A stretch of DNA of 64,000 nucleotides from Meghimatium bilineatum (GCA_034231615.1 CM067298.1:55518883-55582882), one strand, 5' to 3'; counted from the stretch's first letter, positions 34,531-45,439 are shown. The notes: generated by a model from the sequence alone, not told the origin. Numbers and translations are program-made.

Positions 34531-35424
34531 AGCGGAGAACAATCGAAACCCAGTACAGGCGTGAGGGACGACACAGGGCAGACATCGATATCAGATGATA
34601 TGAAAGGTAGAGCTTTCTTTGATAGATATCTTCAACAAACTAATCAGGGTGACTTAGATCAGCGCAAAGAAATGCTGCATATCCTGACATCCATCACAGA
34701 TTTTAGGGCCAAAGAAGACCAGCTTGTAGATGTTAAAGAAGTGCAACTGGCTATTAAGAATGCATCCGATGGCGCTCAAGGTCCGGATGGAATCAGGTAC
34801 AGCTTACTCAAGGACATTGGGGAGAATATGCTACCTAAAATAACAGACGATTATAATACGAGTCTGAAAACAGGAGTAGTACCAGAGGAGTGGCTACATA
34901 GCTATCTTATACCCGTTCCAAAACCAGGCAAAGATCCTACAGACATAAAAGGTTATCGCATCATCACACTGCAGAATGTGTACGCTAAGATTCTGGAACG
35001 AAATGTGGCTAGACGCATAACCAGGGAACTAGAGATAAAAGGCGTTCTCCCAAATAACCTAGGTGCATACAGACATAGACAAGACACAGTCACAAATGCA
35101 GCAGTTCTTGCATATGAAGTTTTTCAGAACAAAGAAGAATCTGCAGTTGCAGCGATAGACCTGGAAGATGCATACAATAGAGTTAGCTACACCCATCTCA
35201 TCGACATGCTAAGGGAACAAGATATCCACCCCTGGATCATACGCTGGATAGCAAATGTGCTAATCTGTAGAAAAGTCGCTCTGAGTTGTGGATCCTGGAC
35301 GTCTGAGATCAGAACAATAGCACCTGGTATGCCACCAGGATCTCATCTGTCCCCAGTACTGTTTAATGTGTATACAATGAGAATTGCTCAACTGCAAACT
35401 CCCAGCAATTGTGTAGAGTTTTAA
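34531..35424 (+). pseudogene. I-like LINE RT, N-terminal part (fingers and palm)
   Basis: The frame is open from 34531. RT blocks: GAQGPDGIRYSLLK (fingers), WLHSYLIPVPKPGKD, GYRIITLQNVYAKILE, AAIDLEDAYNRV (motif A, catalytic Asp), APGMPPGSHLSPVLFNVYT (motif B). The usual RPI of block 2 reads RII. It stops at 35424, where a one-base shift moves the reading into the next frame, which overlaps by 16 bases. This is a frameshift, not a programmed overlap, since the YADD motif must follow directly. Confidence 0.9.
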
Positions 35425-36494
35425 CATACGCTGACGATATCCTACTATACAACATGGGCAGGAACAGAACAGATATCGTTGACAGTGTACAAATTGGACT
35501 AGATCAATTGTCGATATGGTGCAGAACATACAACGCTGTGATCAATCCCTCGAAAGCAAAGGTGGTCTGGTACTCCTTAAATAATAATCTGGTCAATGAC
35601 ACACTGCCAGCTGTTAGTTGCATGGGCTCATTCATTGAAAGAGAACAGTACCTTAAATATCTTGGGATAATCTTTGATAGAAGTCTGTCATTCAACAAGC
35701 ACGTCACAAATATGATTCAGAGGGCTAGAAGAGGGATCAGTGTTATCAAGGCTATGGCGACCTTCGACATGCAGCAATGGTTACTTTTTCTGCTTCTGCA
35801 AGTGGTGGTGCTATCTGTAATAGATTATGGCCTCGACCTACTAACTTTGTCACAGACACAAGTCGATAGACTGGAAAAAGTTCCAAATGAGGCAATGAGA
35901 ACAGTACTGGGGTGTACTAGAGATACACCCATCTCTACTATGAGATTTCTGTTTGATCTCCCCAGCATTAGAGTGCGACATCAGGTAGCACAAGTTAAGT
36001 TGTACCTTAAAGTGACAGAATACAACCACCACCCATTACACCATCGTCTAGATGAGTCAAAGGGAAAACGAATCAAGCGTGGCAGATCATGGATGGCAGA
36101 GGCTGAAGACACACTGCGAATAGTATGTGAATTGGAAGAGATAGGAAAGGGCAGTGAATGGGTGGAGGTAGACACTGAGAAGAAATCACTGACTAAAGTA
36201 ATAATACAACTAGATAAAGCATGTCGAAAATGGACGGTAGTCAGGGCTCAAGATACAGTGCAAGAACTCGCCCAACTACACTCGAAACCACAAGACATAA
36301 TTATATACACAGATGGCTCTGTTAGCAGAAACACAAATAAAAGCGGTTACGGTTTTGTTGCCTACAGAAATGGCGTGAAGTTGGTTGAGAAATCTTCAGC
36401 ATATTCTACTGTCACATCGAGCATGAGGATGGAGATAGAGGGAGTTACAGCAGCTCTTAATTGGTTGATAACTGATACATCAACACAAGGGTAA
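35409..36494 (+). pseudogene. I-like LINE RT palm/thumb and RNase H N-terminal part
   Basis: Continues the RT with VLTYADDILLY (YADD at 35427-35438, intact), INPSKAKVVW, YLKYLGIIFD, the thumb (VIDYGLDLL, RTVLGCTRDTP) and a linker. RNase H starts near IIIYTDGSVSRNTNKSGYGF (catalytic Asp at 36312), then SSMRMEIEGVTAAL (Glu). The frame ends at 36494 by a second one-base shift just before the third RNase H motif. The start codon given is only where the frame becomes readable; there is no real start here. Confidence 0.9.
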
Positions 36495-36958
36495 TACTCA
36501 CAAACTCTCAAAGCATGTTACGCAAGATAGAAAAGTTCATTCTAAGAAAAGAATGGTGGGACTTATTGAACAACTCAGTTGTCCAGAGCAGTACATGGAT
36601 ATACTGCCCTGGTCATGCCGGGGTCAGAGGAAACGAGAGAGCCGACTTACTGGCAGGCAATGCGACGATAGACGGCACATTTCTGAGAAGAGATAAAGCA
36701 GATTTAATAAAGGTAGTAATAAATTCATTTCAAGATGCAGATGATATCAATGAGGTTGAGAACGTACAAGTACAGAGGATGTTAGAAATGGGAGTATTCA
36801 GAGGTGAGGGGAGGAAAAGTAAATTTTTTGGAAAGTCCCGAAGATCACACAATCAACACCTGACCGGAACTATGAGTCTACATACACTGGGATGGCTGCT
36901 GGAGCGGAGTGCGGAGCACTTATGGGAATGCCCTGCGTGCTGTGACGCCAGTTTCTAA
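36488..36958 (+). pseudogene. I-like LINE RNase H C-terminal part and CxxC tail
   Basis: After the frameshift, VILTNSQSMLRKIEKF continues the RNase H; the expected catalytic Asp of the TDSQSM motif is Asn (AAC at 36503-36505). Then WIYCPGHAGVRGNERADLLA with the final His/Asp block, a helical region, and HLWECPACCDASF to a stop at 36958. Homologous to 4082-4444. The Asn substitution should abolish RNase H activity, independent of the frameshifts. Confidence 0.9.
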
Positions 36959-36973
36959 TCAAGAATCAAGAAG

Positions 36974-36986
36974 TTAATTCATCACA
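36974..36986 (+). repeat. Right target-site duplication of the I-like LINE
   Basis: TTAATTCATCACA, pairing with 34499-34511. It lies directly after the AATCAAG-repeat tail of the I-like element. Confidence 0.85.
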
Positions 36987-39175
36987 GATGGAGATCGATC
37001 ATTCCATGCGCCAAGACCCTTAAGAGTGCCGACTGTGACACAGATTACGAACTTATCATGGTGTATGTACAAATAAATCTTAAACGGGTTATAAAAGTTG
37101 CTAGCACCATTCGCTTTGACACCAGCAACATACCAGCAGAGTATAGCATTGACGTTCACAACAAATGTTAAATACTTCTGTTAGTACAAGAAGAATTAAC
37201 ACCCGATGACCTAGTAAACTATGCGAAATATATTCCTGTTTCTACAGCACATAATCGTATATCCGCTAAAAGTTACCAAGAAAAGGAACCTACATTTCAG
37301 AAGAAACTTTCAAACTAATTGAAGAAGACAAATGAAAACATTGAATGTAATTGCAAATCACAGAAAAACAAAGAAATAACCAAAACAATAAGGACTAATA
37401 CAAATTAGGACAAAAACAAATATTTACTGGAGACCTGTACCAAGATAGAGAAGATGTACAAACAAAGAAAAATATAAAGTATGTTCAAAGAGATGAACAT
37501 TCTAACAGGCGACTTCAATCCAGCACTAAACATTATTCAAGACAAAAACATGGCAACAAATTGACAGAAAACACATGTATCCTGGAAAGATGGAAAGAAT
37601 ACTGCAAGGAAGAATATGAGGAAAGCCACAGAAACATGAAAAATAACACCCCAAATAACAGTGAAATAGAACCAGAACCCAGTTTAGATGAAGTCGGATA
37701 GGCCATTAAAAAGTGAGAGGGAAATCTCTAGTGTGTGATAATGTAACGGTTAAAGTTATCCAGGCAGGAGGAGAAACCACCATCACCATCTATCACACAC
37801 TCTGCACCAAGATAGGGAAATGTGAAGTTCGGTCAAAGGAATGGACACGATCATTCTACATACTGCTACCGAAGAAGGGAAATCTAATACTATACACCAA
37901 CTACAGAGCCGTTGCACTGGTCAGTCACACCAGCAAAATACTACTTCGCATCATCATGAAAAGACTACATCGTAAGCTGGAAGAAGAGTTAAATGAAGCA
38001 CATGCCAGCTTCAGACAGAGCAGAGGCACCAGCGATTATATTTTCAATATGCAAAACATCATAGAGAAATGCAGATAGTTTAATGTCGATATCTACACGT
38101 GCTTTATTCACTACACCAAAGCATTCGATTGTGTACAACATCAAAAACTTTGCAATATCATGATGGACATGGGTTTTCCGCTACACCTAATCATCCTCAT
38201 AAAAATATTATACGAGGTCCAGTAAGCAGCTGTGAGAGTAAATAATGAAACATATGATTGGTTCAGAGTTCAAAAAGGAGTCAGCCAAGGATGTGTCATA
38301 TCACCATATCTCTTCAACGGTTATGTAGAGAACATAATGAGAGATGTAAAAAATGACCAGGAGAGAAAAAACTTCGACCCACTCAACATCGGACGTCACG
38401 AGATACCAAAACTAAGATATGTTTGTGATACAACAGTATTCGCACACAGTCAAGCAAGTGTCCAAAACCTCATAAATTCCATTAAAGAACATAGAGAAAA
38501 ACAAAACCTATTTCTGAATGAAAACAAGACCAAGTTTATGACAAGTAACAAAACGACTAGCAAGTTCTCAATCAGTATCAACAACAGAGAAGTAGAAACT
38601 CACAAGTTTTGAATACCTTGGTTCTCTTACCAACAGAAAAAGTGATTGATATGCAGAACTCAGAAGGAGGTTGACTATCGCCCCAAAGAAGCTGATACAA
38701 ATGAAAAACATATGCCTAAGTTGCTGCAAAACAACATAACTAACATTCCTAAGAGCATGCACAGTCCCAGTGGCAATATATGGCTGTAAATCATGAACAA
38801 TCACCAACAGAGTGAAAAATAAAATAGCATTTGAAACCAAATGTTACAGAATTATTCACAGAATACCATGGACTAAAATAAAGATCACCAATGTAGCCAA
38901 CCTGAGTTAAACAACAGTGTTCTTTTCCAGAAAACTACAATATTTTTGCCATACCAAACGCCATGACAGCCAAGAGAAGGCCATAATGGACAGGATGATG
39001 CCAGGAGGACGAACAAGAGGCAGACTAAGAAGAAAATGGACGCAAGACACTAAAGACCAAATGAACATGACAGTCACAGAAGCAGGAAGACCGGCTCAAG
39101 AAGGACAGAAGTTTCGAAAGGCTGTGATGACTGCTATATCCTGTTCAGAATATGCTACCTGATAATGATGACACT
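36974..39175 (+). pseudogene. RTE-B LINE, endonuclease end to 3' tail
   Basis: Resumes the split RTE-B copy. In order: HHRWRSIIPCAKT and CDTDYELI (end of endonuclease), RFDTSNIPAEYSIDV, EELTPDDLVNYAKYI, a linker with MFKEMNILTGDFNP and LERWKEYCKEEYEES, EPSLDEV, then RT: IIMKRLHRKLEEELNEA, SFRQSRGTSDYIF, CFIHYTKAFDCVQ (motif A, Asp read as His), VQKGVSQGCVISPYLFN (motif B), LRYVCDTTVF (YADD changed to YVCD at 38418-38429). The C-terminus is YFCHTKRHDSQEK, GRTRGRLRRKWTQD, TEAGRPAQ and AVMTAISCSEYAT. Tail TGATAATGATGA. Stops and shifts are frequent; RT is dead. Confidence 0.9.
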
Positions 39176-39395
39176 TCAAAAGAAATTTCAAGTCACTAAT
39201 TGGTAGAATGGATAAGTCATGATTCCAGTACCTTAACCTCAAGAGAGAGGCTGGCAATTACTTGCATTGATTAAATTGTCGCAAACTATTACAGACTACA
39301 AGTCCACATAGTTGGTGTGTACTGACGCGAGAAAATCCCTATTGAATTGTTTGCATGTAGATAGATTGTCACTGAACAAACTTGGGGATTCGGGT

Positions 39396-39475
39396 CGCCG
39401 AGTAGTGATAGCGTCTGTCTCTCGGGACTACTCAAAAGAGAGGACGGTTTAATTCTCAATTGAAGAGTAATTCTC
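39396..39475 (+). repeat. tRNA-like SINE head
   Basis: GTCGCCGAGTAGTGATAGCG (A region), GTCTGTCTCTCGGGACTACT (anticodon-like arm) and GACGGTTTAATTCTC (B box). It continues into AAGCAGTCCGTGTC, so a SINE body rather than a tRNA gene. Confidence 0.55.
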
Positions 39476-39479
39476 TTTA

Positions 39480-39855
39480 GGAAGCAGTCCGTGTCTAGCT
39501 TTCAGTATTTATTCATTATTTATTTTGTAACAATTTAGGAACAATTCATAGACCATTTTTATTAATAGTCACATGTCTAGAGGCAGTATGCATTTCCAAA
39601 TGCTCGTGACACTAAATCCACTTATTATCTATAATATCACCGCCGGCGATGTGTTAATATGGTCCATAATAGGAAGGAATAATGAGCAGTAACACCGCTA
39701 ACGTAAGGCATGTCACAAGTGGCGACGAATAAGGTTGGATGTGAGGATGGCTACACTACCGTATATATGATGTGATGATATATGGCTGTCCCTAGATTAT
39801 AGCTAAATTTCTGGGAGGAAATCTGTCATTTTATCTGCAATGTCTTGAGATTACA
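39480..39855. other. No gene recognised
   Basis: AT-rich sequence between the SINE head and the satellite. Nothing recognised. Confidence 0.35.
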
Positions 39856-39859
39856 CGAA

Positions 39860-40625
39860 ATTCTCTGCAAAATTTCTTATGGAGAAAATGTATGTTTATC
39901 TCACATAATTGAAAGTTTCCTCTGAAGTAAATACATGTTTATCTCACATAATTGAAAGTTTCTTATGAAATAAATGTATGTTTATCTCACATAATTGAAA
40001 GTTCCCTCTGAAGTAAATATATGTTATGTTATGTTTATCTCACATAATTCAGTTTCCTATAAAACAATGTATGTTTATCTCACTAATTGAAAGTTTCCTA
40101 TGAAATAAATGCATGTTTATCTCACATAATTAAAAGTTTCCTATGAAATAAATGTATGTTTATCTCACATAATTAAGTTTCCTATAGGAAATGAATGTTT
40201 ATCTCTCAGGATTGAAAGTTTCCGATAGGAAATGAATGTTTATCTCTCAGGATTGAAAGTTTCCCCTGAAGTAAATGTATGTTTATCGTACATAATTGAA
40301 AGTTTTCTATGAAATAAATGTATGTTTATCTCACATAATCAAAAGTGTCCTAGAGAAAATGAATGTTTATCTCTCAGGATTAAAAGTTTTCCCTGAAGTA
40401 AATGTATATTTATCACAGAATTGAAAGTTTTCTCTGAAGTCCGTACATGTTTATCTCTCAGGATTGAATGTTTCTCTAAATGTATATTTATCTCACATAA
40501 TTAAAAGTTTCCTCTAAGTAAATGTAGGTTTATCTCACATAATTAAAAGTTTCCTCTGGGGTAAATATATATTTATCTCAAAAGGCTGAAAGCTTTCTAT
40601 AAGTAAATGTATGTTTATCTGGTAG
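39860..40625. repeat. Satellite array, ~43-bp unit
   Basis: About 17 imperfect units of the form TGTATGTTTATCTCACATAA, TTGAAAGTTTCC, then TATGAAATAAA or TCTGAAGTAAA. A subset reads ATCTCTCAGGATTGAAAG instead, a second subtype interspersed at 40200-40460. No coding significance. Confidence 0.92.
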
Positions 40626-40689
40626 TTATCGTCTTCATAAGTCCAACAACCGAACCACTAAAAATATTCAATTTTTGTCAAGATATCAA

Positions 40690-41300
40690 ACGTGCATGGT
40701 ACAACGTTACTAAGAATATGGACCGGATGATCCAAACACAGACAACAAAATATGTTGCACGCCATTAATACCAATTGGAATATATGCTTGCTGATGATAT
40801 CGACATTCTAGAGGAACCAGAACTACAACAACAACTACTAACTTCTAAATTAGAACAACTAACAAATAATATGGAATGGAACAGTACTTAAAGTAAAACT
40901 ATACAAACACATTCGTCTCATCCCCCATGCTATATTGCTGCAAATGCTGGACACTCAACAGTCACGACATATCTGGAGAGAAGGATCGAGGTCTGAACAT
41001 AAATGCTATGGATAGATAATTAACACAGATTTGCTATAGAGATCATATACCAAACAAAATTATCAGGAATAAAATAAAGTTGCTCGAATGATTAGAAGAA
41101 TCATGTATATTAACAGTTGAAGAAAGAAAGATGATGTGGCGTAGACATTCCACCAGACACGACTCCGTGGTTAAATTGTGGTGGGAACAGTGGAGTGTAG
41201 AAGAAGTGGGAGACAAAGAAAGTCGTGGATTGACAACATCAAGGAACGGATAGGGATTGAATTTTAAACACGTGTCGGCACCGCAGGCGGCAGGAGAAAA
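40690..41300 (+). pseudogene. LINE group E, RT palm fragment joined to C-terminus
   Basis: Frames read MLADDIDILEEPELQQQLLT and KLEQLTNNMEWN, an RT catalytic region with (Y)ADD preceded by Leu, then CCKCWTL, VEERKMMWRRHSTRHDS and RRSGRQRKSWIDNIKERIG, the basic C-terminal block of a LINE family common in molluscs and cnidarians. It ends AGGAGAAAATGATGATC. The thumb between the palm and the C-terminus is short, with stops in every frame. Separate from RTE-A and B by its RKSWIDNIKE end. Confidence 0.8.
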
Positions 41301-41374
41301 TGATGATCTATATATGTTGAGGCATCTACCGCAATACTGCTATGATCCTAGATGGTTATATTGTCATCCTGCTG

Positions 41375-41700
41375 CTATTATTACAACTACACTGCAATTT
41401 CTACTACTGCTGCTGCTGCTATTGTAATTGTTAGTACTCATCATCATTATCAGGTGTCATGTCGGCTGGCGAAGGCAATCGTGGCTCTCCACAGCTCTCT
41501 ATCTCAAGTAGTATGTATCAAGAGCGTTGTTGTTTCCCTGCCGTGCCAGGTTGTCAAACTGTCTAATATTTTCTCACGTTTTCGCCCTCTGTCTCTATTA
41601 CTAACAGTAGTAATATTACTAACTGCTACTGTTAACTATTGCTGCTGCTTAAGTATTACTACTACTGCCACTGCTGCTGCCACTACTATACTAGTAACCA
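41375..41700. repeat. Degenerate triplet repeat interrupted by a LINE end
   Basis: CTG/ACT/ATT-type triplets at 41375-41436 and 41600-41695 flank the minus-strand group C LINE end. Triplets next to the LINE's TCATCATCATT tail may have grown from it. The 131-residue ORF across the block is low complexity. Confidence 0.7.
41437..41600 (-). pseudogene. LINE group C, C-terminal end
   Basis: Reverse complement matches 29825-29990 and 52960-53123: GACAGAGGGCGAAAACGTG, TTGACAACCTGGCACGGC, GAGAGCTGTGGAGAGCCACG, ACACCTGATAATGATGATGA. In the best frame it encodes the RDRGRKREK...LWRATIAFASRHDT-type end. Same truncation zone as the other two copies. Confidence 0.85.
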
Positions 41701-41884
41701 TTAAAAACGCATCGGCATGTTTTCACATGAGCCGCTTCATGTGCTGAATTTAAATTCATGAAACAATATTTTTCATGTATAAACCATTTGATGAAAAAAA
41801 TCATTAAAAATAATTAAACAATTAGAACAGGATAGTAAGCAGTTGTCTACCCTTGATGTAAACAAATTATTTTGCACTCACTGT

Positions 41885-42665
41885 CATGAAGTCAAAGCAC
41901 CTAATTAATATCGCATGTGTATAGTGCATCATTACTTGGCATCAAAGTCTCATGATGTTGTAGAGTAGTACGAAAAATTGTTTGGGGTATGGTGTTTCAT
42001 TCTGCAATGAGTGATAGTCAGATAATTCACATTGTTGGTGACATGCTGATTGGTCCCAATGTTCAGTTCATTTCAAGAGTGGTCATGTCAGGAGAGTTTG
42101 TAGGCCAATACAGTATAATAAAAGGTTACTAGCTAAGACAGCCATGGTTACATTAACAGTGTAAGGCCTAGCATTGTCTTATTGAAAGATTTCCACATCT
42201 TAATTATTGCGGAGGACAGTACAGTGATATATCCAGCACTTGATTAACGTGGACATAATCATTTGCCTTAACTGTGAAAACATGAAGAGAGTACGGTCTC
42301 ATGGGAGAATCCACCCCAAACATGTATATCTCCTCCTCCACATCTGTTATGTTGGACTATACACACATCAGCAAAACTTTCTCCAGGACGACGCCAAACT
42401 TAATTTCTCATAAAAATAAATGAGACACCAAACCGGCTTTCAACAGAACATTATCGATGTCCACTACACCCTTGATAGATGAATATTTTGCTGGACTCAA
42501 GCCAGTCTGTTGATTCGACAGCGTCTAGTAAAGATTGGACCAATGTTAAGACAGTATTGCATGGCTGAGAAGTAACGTCCACTTCGCACAGTGTTTCCTC
42601 TAATAAGGCAGCGTGTGTATGAGCTGTTGTCTGAATTGCTGTTTGAAATCAGTTACATTGATGCA
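41885..42665 (-). pseudogene. Tc1-like transposase, degraded
   Basis: Minus strand from about 42625 reads LIRGNTVRSGRYF, corresponding to LIRANTVRRRLHSSG of the copy at 49205. It continues collinearly, including DNARPYTV, which contains the second catalytic Asp, intact here. The final block with the catalytic Glu is not readable. Multiple stops and indels. The two copies are the same family on opposite strands, 7 kb apart. Confidence 0.8.
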
Positions 42666-42671
42666 TCAGTA

Positions 42672-42826
42672 CTTCTTCTTCAGCGTTCATTCTCAAACTC
42701 CTGCTGGATCTCTCATGTGGCAGTACTACTAGATCTCCAGCAGGATGCAGTCCAGAGAATTGAAATGCGTTGTGTCGCCGTTTTATTTGCGCCAATGGCC
42801 CGACACATCCGTCTTCGGCGGAGCAT
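42672..42826 (+). repeat. Repeat A copy, 5' half
   Basis: CTTCTTCTTCAGCGTTCATT, CTCAAACTCCTGCTGGATC, CCAGCAGGATGCAGTCC, GCGTTGTGTCGCCG, GGCCCGACACATCCGTCTTC. Same subfamily as 2812-2940. It starts at the edge of the Tc1-like relic. Confidence 0.8.
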
Positions 42827-42829
42827 CAG

Positions 42830-43365
42830 TACAACATGATGATCTTTAACTAGTGCTGTTTCAGGAGTTTGCCCAGGTCTGCTAGGTAAATAAGTGGTAT
42901 CTGTCGCGAGGGATCTTTGGTGCAGCTTTAATATGGTGGACTAGTCACACCTGAAATATCTAGAACTTTATCAGGTCGCCATTCCAGTGGCAAGCTTACC
43001 AGCAGCTTGCCATCACCCTTATAACGTCATTCGAGGCATGAAAAAAAAGAAACAGCAAGATGACATCATTCGATAAAAACCATATAATACTTTTTACTCG
43101 ACTAAACGTTATTAATGCGTATGCCAAATTTTAACATTCTTCAACTTTTAATAAAGTCAGAAATTATTTATTTGCTGTTTTGCACGTGAAGCATAAACAA
43201 TTCGAAAGAATCATAACATCAACAAAACAGTAGGACCTCACAAAAGTCATCACTTGCACGGGTTATGGGTTGAAAAATAGCACACGTACATAAACATTTT
43301 AAGTGTGAAAACAGACTATGTTTTCAGTGCGTTTTTAATGGATGATAGTATAATAGCACTAACAA
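42830..43365. other. No gene recognised
   Basis: Unassigned AT-rich sequence. Confidence 0.35.
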
Positions 43366-43369
43366 CAAT

Positions 43370-43428
43370 AACATTAATAATAATAATAATAATAATAACA
43401 ATAATAACAATAATGATAATATTCGTTC
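43370..43428 (-). repeat. (AAT)n microsatellite, 3' tail of a ZF-LINE
   Basis: AAT/AAC triplets that on the minus strand follow directly after the 3' end of the ZF-LINE copy. Other ZF-LINE copies end in CATCATTATTATAAT-type tails, so this is probably an expanded LINE tail. Confidence 0.75.
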
Positions 43429-43429
43429 A

Positions 43430-43850
43430 TCGCATGCTATAACAACAGTTTTACAACTTGTGGTGTTTATTTCTCTAGTGTGCGTGGTGATGCAGATAAG
43501 TCCAATTCTAGAATTAAGTCCCCTGCCACATTTTGGGACATTATGGTCAGGATTGGATTATGTATGTTTTCTGTCTTTTAGAGCAGCACGTTTCATCTGT
43601 TTCTCTGAGATTTGCTGTTTCTCAGTGATGTGAGCACCTTTTATTGGATTTCTGTGCTACACTAAGCGATTCTGAGCGATAAATTCCCTGGGCGTGACGC
43701 TGAATTTCTTTAAAGACGCTCTGAGAGAATCCTTTAAGCGTTCCTTCTGCCCACGGGAAAGTCGTTTTCCCGTAAGAAGCTCACTCTGCGCAAGAATACA
43801 GTTATCATTTAGCCCATAATTGGGATGTGCATATAGGCAAAATTCTTTGA
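43430..43850 (-). pseudogene. ZF-LINE C-terminus
   Basis: Minus strand reads ELLTGKRLSRGQKERLKDSL, RASLKKFSVTPREFIAQNRL, then a basic linker and PKCGRGLNSRIGLICITTHT. This matches the GEL...GGQKKRFKD, helix and C2H2 finger order of the family. In this copy the first finger Cys is missing and the His block is shifted, so the finger is broken. 5'-truncated. Confidence 0.82.
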
Positions 43851-43854
43851 AGAT

Positions 43855-44635
43855 TTTAGCCCATTGCCAATAAATGTGATCAAATTGTATATATTACAGT
43901 AAACATGTTACTGTCAGAAACTCAATGTACTTATTTCATCACTTCTGTTGGTGTAACTGATTATTTCAGTGATTTTTATTGGTCCACTATGTTGATAACA
44001 CACAGGACTGACCAATGAATAGATAACTGTCAACGCGAACATGAGTGATGTATGACATAATTTGTATGGATATCTAAAAAAAAAATATAATATTTTGCAC
44101 TCAGAAGATTGTGGCCCATTCTGAAACATGGGCGATATTCCGGTGCGAAACAAGAAATGAAAGTTCCTAGTTTTGTTTGTTTTTTTCTTTAACAAAAACA
44201 CCTGTTTTTGTCACACAGCAACATAGCCCTGCCTGTAGGTAGGGAAAAAGCCGTGATTGGTGACGTTCTTAATTTGTAGCATGTCTTCAATTGGCCAATA
44301 TATTTATACTTTCCGTCACAGCAAATAAACCCCCCCCCCCCAAAAATAACGAAAAGTGGCCAATAAAAATGTGTTCTGATTATTTAGACAGTAATTATCT
44401 GTCGGTAGACTATGGTGAATACTAAAATATTTTATATTTATTCAATTCAATTTATATGCATACGCATATAAGTTATAGAGGAAACTTGTTAAACTACGAG
44501 TACTAACATTTTTACAAAGATAAAACTTTTCATTATGGCGTCGGTATGAATAAAAAGTTGATTTCCAAAGATCTCTGTGATCTGATAGATAAATTCGTAA
44601 ATATTCTTTTCCAACGGCGATTACCAATTTGTGAA
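43855..44635. other. No gene recognised
   Basis: Contains a poly-C run at about 44331-44342. Frames at 43914-44201 and 44442-44627 are unassignable. Confidence 0.4.
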
Positions 44636-44639
44636 CAGA

Positions 44640-45090
44640 CTATAATACTACTGCTACTACTACAGTGCAACTGTTCCTTCTACTACTAATACTGCTCCTG
44701 CAAATGCTGCTACTACTGCTGTCGCTGCTACCATTACTACTACAACTACTACTGTAACTGCTACTAATAGTGGCACTGGTACTAATATTGCTACTACTGT
44801 CGCTGCTGCTACTGATATTGCTATTACTTCCCCTGCTACTATTACCATTCCTACGTCGGCAGCTACTGCTAACGATACTACTATATTACTACTACTATTG
44901 TTAATACTACTGCCGCTGCTGTTACTAATACTACTCTACTGCTACTATTACTAAAACTGGAACAATTGCAGCTGATCCTAATAACGTTGTTGCTACTACT
45001 GCTACTCCTACTGTTACTACTTCTGCTGCTGATGTTACTGTTACTACTATTATTACTACTATTACTACCACCACTAGCACTACTACTCCT
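44640..45090. repeat. Degenerate CTA/CTG triplet block, 450 bp
   Basis: Almost every third base is T followed by A/G pairs: TACTACTGCTACTACT-type triplets with scattered substitutions. On the minus strand it yields Val/Ala/Thr-rich hydrophobic frames (44660-44848, 44931-45125), which are translation artefacts. Confidence 0.9.
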
Positions 45091-45094
45091 AAGA

Positions 45095-45297
45095 CCAGTC
45101 CCGAGAACGCAATAGGTTGTTCCATGAATTTACAGCTTGTCGGCGATATATGAATTCAGCATGGCGTCTGGGTAGCTTTGACTTTTATGGGATGGCACAC
45201 CAAACCCAACCTCCAAAAATCATTTGTCGATTCTTACAAAGTGCATGGCAGGTAGCAGATTATTTGCTACATTTTCTGGGCTCGGCGACACCATGGG
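45095..45297 (+). repeat. Repeat A copy, 3' two-thirds
   Basis: Begins at GACCAGTCCCGAGAACGC directly after the triplet block; then TTCAGCATGGCGTCTGGG, GGGATGGCACACC, GTGCATGGCAGG and GGGCTCGGCGACACC. Confidence 0.7.
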
Positions 45298-45439
45298 TGT
45301 GATTTATTCTACATATTAGTATTATTTTAAAGCATGTTAACGGGTATACGCAATTAGTTACACTGTATTATTTACCAGGTGTATCACTGCCTCTATACTG
45401 ACATAGCGATGGACTTATATCGAACATGTACTTAGAATG

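Larger units (their letters stand above)
34512..36973 (+). mobile_element. I/Nimb-like LINE (RT + RNase H), 5'-truncated, inserted in RTE-B
   Basis: A 2462-bp insertion bounded by the 13-bp duplications. It carries, in one orientation, an RT (34531-35900), a connector, an RNase H (about 36290-36660) and a CxxC tail (HLWECPACC), then a short AATCAAG-repeat tail. Endonuclease and ORF1 are absent, so it inserted as a 5'-truncated copy. The order RT then C-terminal RNase H is that of the I superclade; Nimb is my best guess within it. Two frameshifts break an otherwise long coding region, suggesting a fairly recent insertion. Confidence 0.9.

Noticed and set aside
35409-35424. Programmed frameshift or ORF overlap in the I-like LINE
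   Set aside because: The break falls inside the RT palm immediately before YADD, where no LINE has an ORF boundary; a one-base indel explains it.
44660-45125. Val/Ala-rich hydrophobic ORFs resembling membrane proteins
   Set aside because: Translation of a degenerate triplet repeat.
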